Shown here piece after piece: positions 41,158 through 46,201 of a stretch of 46,201 nt of DNA. Both the position numbers and the translations under genes were made by a program. The DNA is taken from contig LSSL01000204.1 in assembly GCA_001953115.1 (NCBI GenBank), positions 1-46,201 on the forward strand. Reading direction: 5' to 3'. The notes below the pieces were generated by a model, which saw only the letters and a list, made by a program, of their open reading frames with translations, was not told the origin of the DNA and searched no databases. The number at the start of each line of letters is the position of its first letter. The stretch's first letter is position 1. Origin of the DNA: Smittium mucronatum. Taxonomy: Eukaryota > Kickxellomycota > Harpellomycetes > Harpellales > Legeriomycetaceae.

Positions 41158-43463
41158 TATGAATAAGCTGATGTGAATAGCGCCAAAACAATAAGTTTCT
41201 ATTTGCTCACAGGAGGGATATAACATGTTATTACATGTGAAACAAGTGTTCCGAGAATAGGTCCGCTGAAGCTTTTATTTTTCTAGTAGCTCAAATATCT
41301 TGATTACATCTCAAAAATCTTGTCACCAAACCAAATGCATATTATGAGTGGCCTTTACAATAATAATTTATTAATTTTGTTTTAAAATTACAAATATTAC
41401 TGCAAATACTAGGGGGTTTTGAGTACTAAAATAATATAGGCAATACTCTATTCGCTAAATGATTCGATTTTCACATCCTTCTTCTAAAATTTCCCTAACA
41501 AACGCTCTATTTTGATGGATGTTTAGAACATTTAATCACCTCATTCCAGGTCAGTCAGAGTATGGTTATAGCAAATAAACTTAACTATATGTTTGTTCTC
41601 CCCAATAAACTTTTAGATTTGTCATTCCCCAACATCATCTTTTCCCAAACACTATTTCAATTTGTTTACATATGGGTATTTAATCCACAAATTTCTGATG
41701 TTAGTTCTTAAATATCCATATTTACCTACCTCCATTTGTTTTATTTTATAATTTTCTATTTGTAAATTTGTGAATTCAACCAATAGTATTTGATTTCAAT
41801 TAACTCAAAAAATAATCTACTTAAATATTATCGTTTTTTAATGTACCTAATATTGACCTTTTTAGTGTCAGCGGTACGGAAATTTACATCATTTTTCGGT
41901 CAACACAAGTAATTTATTGCAGATTGGCTTCTATTATTATAGAATTTTTTATTGTCGCCAAATAGAAAATGCCAAATTTCTAAATGGAAATCGGTTACAC
42001 TATTTTTCCCGGAAAGGGTTAAAGAGTTATCGAATGGCTTGTGTATTCCCTGTATATTCACGACTCTTCCGATAAGATAATTAATTCATGAGATTCTATG
42101 GATAAAGTCTTGCGATTTAAATTGTAGACGCGTGATTCACAATTTTACCGGATCAGACCATTTAGTTTTCTTGAATACTTTCCGGTACAAATTTTTTCAC
42201 TATTCCTATTTGTGTGTATTAAAATTTTCAATTGATCTAGATTCTTGATATATTCAATGGTATGCAAATATTATTAGTGTAAAATAAAAAATTAAACAAA
42301 AAGTGAAACCCATTTTTGCATCGTCGGCGTTGAATGGGTCAAAAAAAGCGCCACATCCCAATTCCCACTAAAATTTTTGTGTCAAAAGTCAACATTGGTT
42401 TCTGTCGATCAAATGTAAATAAAATTTTCTAATCTATCCGAACCAATAGTATTTTTTACAAGAACATAATTAGGCCCGTCACATTTATATCTAAAAACCA
42501 TTGTGTTAAAACAAATAATTATATCCAATGAAAATTATCATAAGTTTACTTTTATAAATAAATGTAATTGAAAATATGCTATAAATATTCGACTCGTCTG
42601 TAATTTTTTTTTCAATTATTCTTACAAAAGTTTTGAGTATATTGATGGCTAAATGATTTGAAAATATCCAATAGTATATGGTTTCAAATTTGTGGACGAA
42701 GTGTCATGTAATGATAGAACGATAGATTAATGGCAAAAGCTACTTTAATCTTCTCATTTATTGGACACATATTCCAGCTCCCATACTACACTTTTTATTA
42801 TTTGTTAATTTTGAAACACTGAAATTCTAATAGCAAATAGTGTACGTTTATTTAAAATTTTAAAGCACGTATTCCCCTGTACAGAAAATCCCTTTTTCCA
42901 TACATGATTTGCCTAAATCGTATTGATCTCTAAATATATTTATCATCCATATTATGTAAATAATATTTTTGTGGTACATCAATTACCAAATATTGGGTGT
43001 ACACATACATTTGGACAAAAAGGTCAATTGACCAAAGCACTACCTGCTATCTATTTGCCAACTTTCAATTATTAATCAAATCACTTTTCCATTGACATAA
43101 AAACAATCTTACTAAGTGTCCATCATTCCAGTTCTACTTTGAAACATTTAATCATTTCTATTGAGCCAAATATAATTCTGTATCTTTAGCGCACTTACCC
43201 CTTGATTCACTTATCCAAAAAAGAAATTCAAAAATCCTCTCTTATTGTTTATTTGGCCATTTAAAAATCTACCCCTCTATACTCAAAGATTGTATTATTA
43301 TCCAATCTCACATTCGCTCTTAGTAAAGAATAAAAAACAAAAAAAATTATTAATACACAGACCATTAATGGTTGGAAAGAAATTAGAATTATTTTTTACG
43401 GAATTGTGTATTTTTGCCCAACTGTCCAATAGCTTTTATTATTTGTTATTTATACAATTCTAA

Positions 43464-43955
43464 TACAACTACGTAAATGATAATTTCTTATGAAGTTCAA
43501 ATAAAAATTATTTGAACGAAAAAAGGTGAGTTTTTTTAATCATTGAAGTATGCTTTTCAGCTCGAATGGTAATATACTACATTCTCAAAATAGCATCTTT
43601 GCGTCCCAGAAACTGCTTCGTATCCTCCAGCAAATAGGATTAATATTTTTTTTGGATGTATTATACAGCTCTTCCCACTCTATACTCAATTAAATTTTTG
43701 TATATAAGCATCTAAACTCCCCATCATAAATAAAACAGTATCTTGTATCCTCTATAGTAATATACTTATAATTTTAATACATTTCCAATTTTTGGTATTC
43801 AATTAATCTTAATTTTCATAAGGTCTAAGGCTCAATCCCTAAAGTCGAATCCTGATATACTTTTAAGCTTATTAATTTTTTCTTCTTCTGACTTAGTCAA
43901 AAGTTAAATATTCCAAGTTATATAGTTTTTATCTGGTACTTTTAATTATCTAAAG
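43464..43955 (+). promoter_or_regulatory. Upstream region of the transporter gene
   Basis: This AT-rich, non-coding stretch precedes the transporter ATG. A TATATAAG box-like element lies at 43701-43708, about 250 bases upstream of the start codon. A pyrimidine tract (43876-43889) lies 67 bases upstream and may mark the transcription start area. The start codon context is TAAAGATGG, with A at -3 and G at +4, which is favourable in fungi. No specific regulator site can be assigned with confidence. Confidence 0.4.
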
Positions 43956-45437
43956 ATGGCTAGGCATGGCGCTTCATATCTCGTCGCGGCGGTTGCCTCA
44001 ATGGGTGGTCTTCTTTTCGGTTACGATATTGGTGTAATGGCCAATGTCCTCGAGATGAATTTCTTCAAGATGTTTTTCAATAATCCTAGCGAGTCAGCTC
44101 AGGGTGTTATTGTATCTTTTCTTACTCTTGGTTGTTTTGTTGGTTCTTTGGTTGCTGGTCAGGTTACTGATATATTTTCCCGTAAGTATTCTATTCTAGC
44201 CGCTTCTCTCATATTTATTGGCGGTTCTATCATTCAAGGTGCTTCAAACGGTTATGCTATGCTTGTAATTGGTCGATTCATTAATGGTCTTGCTGTTGGT
44301 GTCTTATCTCAAGCTGTACCCACTTATCAATCCGAAGTCAGTGCCCCTGAGGTTCGTGGTCGTTTAGTCTCTCTCCAACAATGGGCAATTACCTGGGGTA
44401 TCGCTATTGCATTCTGGATCGGTGTGGGATTAGACTCAATTGACAGCAATAAATCTTGGAGAATCACTCTTTATCTGCAAACCGTTCCCGCTGGTCTACT
44501 ATTTTGCGGTATGTTCTTCATGCCTTTCTCCCCTCGTTGGTTGGCTTCCAAAGATCGTTATGATGAGGCCCTCGTTGTTCTTGCTAGATTGAGATCGGGT
44601 GGTGATACCACTAACCCCGAGGTTTTGGATGAACTCGAGACTATCAAAGAGGGTATTAGAATCGATAGGGAAGGTGCCAAGCGCAGTTATTTAGATCTAC
44701 TCAAATATCCCATCAGAAGACGTCTATACTTGGGTATCATTACTCAGGCTTTGCAACAGTTGACCGGAATCAATGTCATTATGTATTACGCTCCTAGAAT
44801 CTTTAAGCAGGCCGGTATCGGAAACGGTGATGACAGTAATATCAATTTAATTGCCACTGGTATTAACGGTTGTGTGAATATCATTGCCACAGTTCCCGCC
44901 ATTCTTTATGTTGATCGTTGGGGTCGTCGTAATACTCTCATGTTCGGTGCATTGGGTTGTGGTCTTGCTTACTTGGTCCTTGCTCTTTGTATCGCTTGTG
45001 GTGGTAGCTCCGTATATGAGGGTGGTTCTAAGGTTGTTGTTATGCATAATAATGCTGCCAGTATCACCGCTATTGTCATGGTCTACATATTCGTCGCTTC
45101 CTTTGCTGTAAGTTGGGGTCCAGTCGGGTGGATTTATCCTGCTGAGATCTTTCCTAACGATGTTCGTGCTAAGTCTACTTCAATCACTACCGCTGCTAAT
45201 TGGTTATTGAACTTCGTCGTTGGTCTTGTTTCACCGATTCTTATCAAAAAGATCACCTATGGAATTTATTTGATTTTCACAGGATTCATGGCTCTAGCTA
45301 TTGTCATGGTATACTTCTTCTATCCTGAAACTAAGGGACGTACTCTTGAACAGATGGAGATCGTTTTCTCTGGTTCGATCTGGGCCAACAGGGATTATAA
45401 GCGTGTCGAGCAAGAGATCAATAAGGCCAGTTCATAG
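43956..45437 (+). CDS. Sugar transporter, MFS sugar-porter family
   Basis: A 493-residue, 12-helix membrane protein that should carry a monosaccharide, probably a hexose, across the plasma membrane, likely by proton symport. Visible family signatures in order: GGLLFGYDIG in helix 1 (17-26); the loop 2-3 motif G68-x3-D72-x3-R76-K77; PTYQSEVSAPEVRGR after helix 4 (122-136), followed by LQQ (140-142) at the start of helix 5; PFSPRWL after helix 6 (190-196); QQLTGINVIMYY in helix 7 (267-278); VDRWGRR in loop 8-9 (319-325); GPVGWIYPAEIFP in helix 10 (388-400); NW in helix 11 (415-416); and PETKGRTLEQ after helix 12 (457-466). Length is normal for the family and there is no intron. The first ATG leaves a short N-terminus of about 16 residues before the helix 1 motif, and no upstream in-frame extension is indicated. 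PESPR reads PFSPR here, and the loop 2-3 glycine is serine. The exact substrate cannot be read from sequence. Confidence 0.95.
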   Translation: MARHGASYLVAAVASMGGLLFGYDIGVMANVLEMNFFKMFFNNPSESAQGVIVSFLTLGCFVGSLVAGQVTDIFSRKYSILAASLIFIGGSIIQGASNGYAMLVIGRFINGLAVGVLSQAVPTYQSEVSAPEVRGRLVSLQQWAITWGIAIAFWIGVGLDSIDSNKSWRITLYLQTVPAGLLFCGMFFMPFSPRWLASKDRYDEALVVLARLRSGGDTTNPEVLDELETIKEGIRIDREGAKRSYLDLLKYPIRRRLYLGIITQALQQLTGINVIMYYAPRIFKQAGIGNGDDSNINLIATGINGCVNIIATVPAILYVDRWGRRNTLMFGALGCGLAYLVLALCIACGGSSVYEGGSKVVVMHNNAASITAIVMVYIFVASFAVSWGPVGWIYPAEIFPNDVRAKSTSITTAANWLLNFVVGLVSPILIKKITYGIYLIFTGFMALAIVMVYFFYPETKGRTLEQMEIVFSGSIWANRDYKRVEQEINKASS

Positions 45438-45660
45438 GGCTTTTAATTATTATCTTCCTTTTTTTTATTTTCCATTATTGTCTTTCCCATATCAGATGGA
45501 TCGTTTTATAATAAAACACTTTTTATTACCACTTAGTGTATTCTTTATCTCTCTACTTATGAATTTTTTGGTTGTAATAGCCAATAAAAGTGCAAAATTA
45601 CTTTATCAAATGGTTTATTTCTATTCCCATTTATTATATTATCGACACTAAGCCAGAATA
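45438..45660 (+). promoter_or_regulatory. Transporter 3' UTR with poly(A)-type signals
   Basis: The stop codon is followed by T-rich sequence with AATAAA-like hexamers, at about 45509 (ATAATAAAAC) and 45579-45589 (AGCCAATAAAA). In fungi such A-rich positioning elements direct cleavage and polyadenylation downstream. The block 45612-45657, ending TATCGACACTAAGCCAGA, recurs at 45909-45954. Confidence 0.45.
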
Positions 45661-45700
45661 TGTTAAACAAAAAAAACATTCAGATACAGAATACCTGCCT

Positions 45701-45929
45701 CTCTCTCTCCTTTAGATTTTTTAATTTGAATTAGCCAATAAAATTTCTGAATTCCATTACCAAAAAAAAAGTTTATTTCTATTTCCATTTAGATTTTTTT
45801 ATTTGAATTAGCCAATAAAATTGTGGACTTCAGATCTCTCTCTCTCTCCTTTAGATTTTTTTATTTGAATTAGCCAATAAAATTTCTGAATTCCATTACC
45901 AAAAAAAAAGTTTATTTCTATTTCCATTT
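45701..45929 (+). repeat. Duplicated 90-bp block with poly(A)-like signal
   Basis: Positions 45701-45790 and 45840-45929 are identical except for one A/T difference. They start with a CT repeat and include TTAGCCAATAAAATTTC. A third, 35-bp partial copy (45788-45822) matches 45850-45884 exactly. With 45579-45589, the AGCCAATAAAA motif is present four times in 300 bp. Near-identity indicates recent duplication. It may multiply the 3'-end processing sites of the transporter mRNA. Confidence 0.85.
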
Positions 45930-45936
45930 TTTATAT

Positions 45937-46020
45937 TATCGACACTAAGCCAGCTGCTTAAAGCTGCACAGATAGTATCATAGAGCTGTGTATTGTATAT
46001 AGGCTATCTGTACTTAGTGT
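45937..46020. repeat. Nested inverted repeat between the two genes
   Basis: ACACTAAG (45942-45949) pairs with CTTAGTGT (46013-46020), and inside it ACAGATAG (45968-45975) pairs with CTATCTGT (46004-46011). A small hairpin CAGCT/AGCTG (45951-45966) sits in the left branch. The outer TATCGA-type sequence also recurs inverted at about 46022-46027. It could be a cruciform-prone spacer, a transcript 3'-end structure or a regulatory palindrome for the downstream gene. Confidence 0.6.
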
Positions 46021-46027
46021 TTATCGA

Positions 46028-46176
46028 TAACTAAACGCTCTAAAAAGAAAAAAGAGCAAAAAAGCAAAAAAAAAAAAAAACGATTGAGATCTCAATTCAG
46101 ATTTCAATCCTAAAACCAAAAAAAAGTAAGAAAACACAGAAAGTCCTTTTTATTTTTTATTTTAAGCTAACCAACC
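46028..46176 (+). promoter_or_regulatory. Probable promoter/leader of the downstream gene
   Basis: It contains an A15 run (46066-46080), then A-rich sequence and a T-rich tract (46145-46164) just before the ATG at 46177. Poly(dA:dT) tracts and a pyrimidine stretch before the start are common in fungal promoters. The leader end, AAGCTAACCAACC, includes a CTAAC like a branch point, but no intron boundary can be confirmed. Confidence 0.35.
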
Positions 46177-46201
46177 ATGGAGGAGCCAAGACCCTCTAAA
46201 C
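46177..46201 (+). CDS. Possible start of a second gene (truncated by window edge)
   Basis: An ATG in a strong context (AACCATGG, A at -3, G at +4) opens a frame reading MEEPRPSK up to the window end. Codons GAG, GAG, CCA, AGA, CCC and TCT are richer in G and C than the flanking DNA, as expected for coding sequence here. Only eight residues are visible, so the product cannot be named and chance is a real alternative. Confidence 0.4.

Larger units (their letters stand above)
36133..43463. other. Intermediate-GC intergenic region, no convincing gene
   Basis: Composition is clearly less extreme than the desert but still AT-rich. The longest frames are 99 codons (38143-38442, minus), 87 (40558-40821, minus), 74 (38460-38684, minus) and 72 (43245-43463, plus). 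None has a recognisable domain or the transporter's codon style. The 99-codon frame is the complement of a G/A-rich tract (about 38330-38420) and is rich in F, H, S, L and P. Multi-exon genes with very short exons cannot be excluded by eye. Small inverted and tandem repeats are listed separately. Confidence 0.55.

Noticed and set aside
43245..43463. 72-codon plus-strand frame upstream of the transporter
   Set aside because: It ends about 490 bases before the transporter ATG, has no domain, and its codon use is unlike the transporter's.
44847..45651. Overlapping frames at 44847-45047 (minus), 44884-45111 and 45301-45651 (plus)
   Set aside because: They are shadows in other frames of the transporter gene or run from it into the 3' flank.

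Overview
The window looks like nuclear DNA from a fungus. The one clear gene is an intronless 493-codon sugar transporter of the fungal sugar-porter type (43956-45437, +). Its codon use is balanced and rich in GGT, GCT and ATC. It is followed by poly(A)-type AATAAA signals. Its single CTG codon falls where the family has leucine, which argues against a CUG-Ser yeast code. I cannot name the species.

Composition divides the window into blocks. Positions 1-560 are a GC-richer islet, full of perfect short inverted repeats and carrying no reading frame; it may be a structured RNA or a relic. About 561-33900 is an extreme AT desert with no frame above 74 codons. Simple repeats and, more strikingly, isolated runs of 6-11 G or C interrupt it. 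It could be a regional-centromere-like or isochore-like block, but nothing in the sequence proves either. A small higher-complexity patch (31286-31780) and a 60-bp tandem repeat (32521-32671) lie near its right end.

Positions 34063-36132 hold a foldback-like element with inverted arms of about 360 bp that are over 98% identical. The outer part of each arm is built from a degenerate motif phased at about 16 bp. No transposase frame is visible. The element contains a 370-N assembly gap, and 152 identical bases end at the gap on one side and begin after it on the other, so the gap is probably an artefact of unmerged contig ends.

From 36133 to about 43500 the DNA is intermediate in composition and shows no convincing gene, only small inverted and tandem repeats. 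The transporter follows. Its 3' flank carries a duplicated 90-bp block plus a third 35-bp copy, multiplying the AGCCAATAAAA poly(A)-like signal to four copies. An 84-bp nested inverted repeat comes next. The last 25 bases begin a probable second gene on the + strand, with ATG at 46177. The two genes point the same way, and no functional link between them can be read from the sequence.
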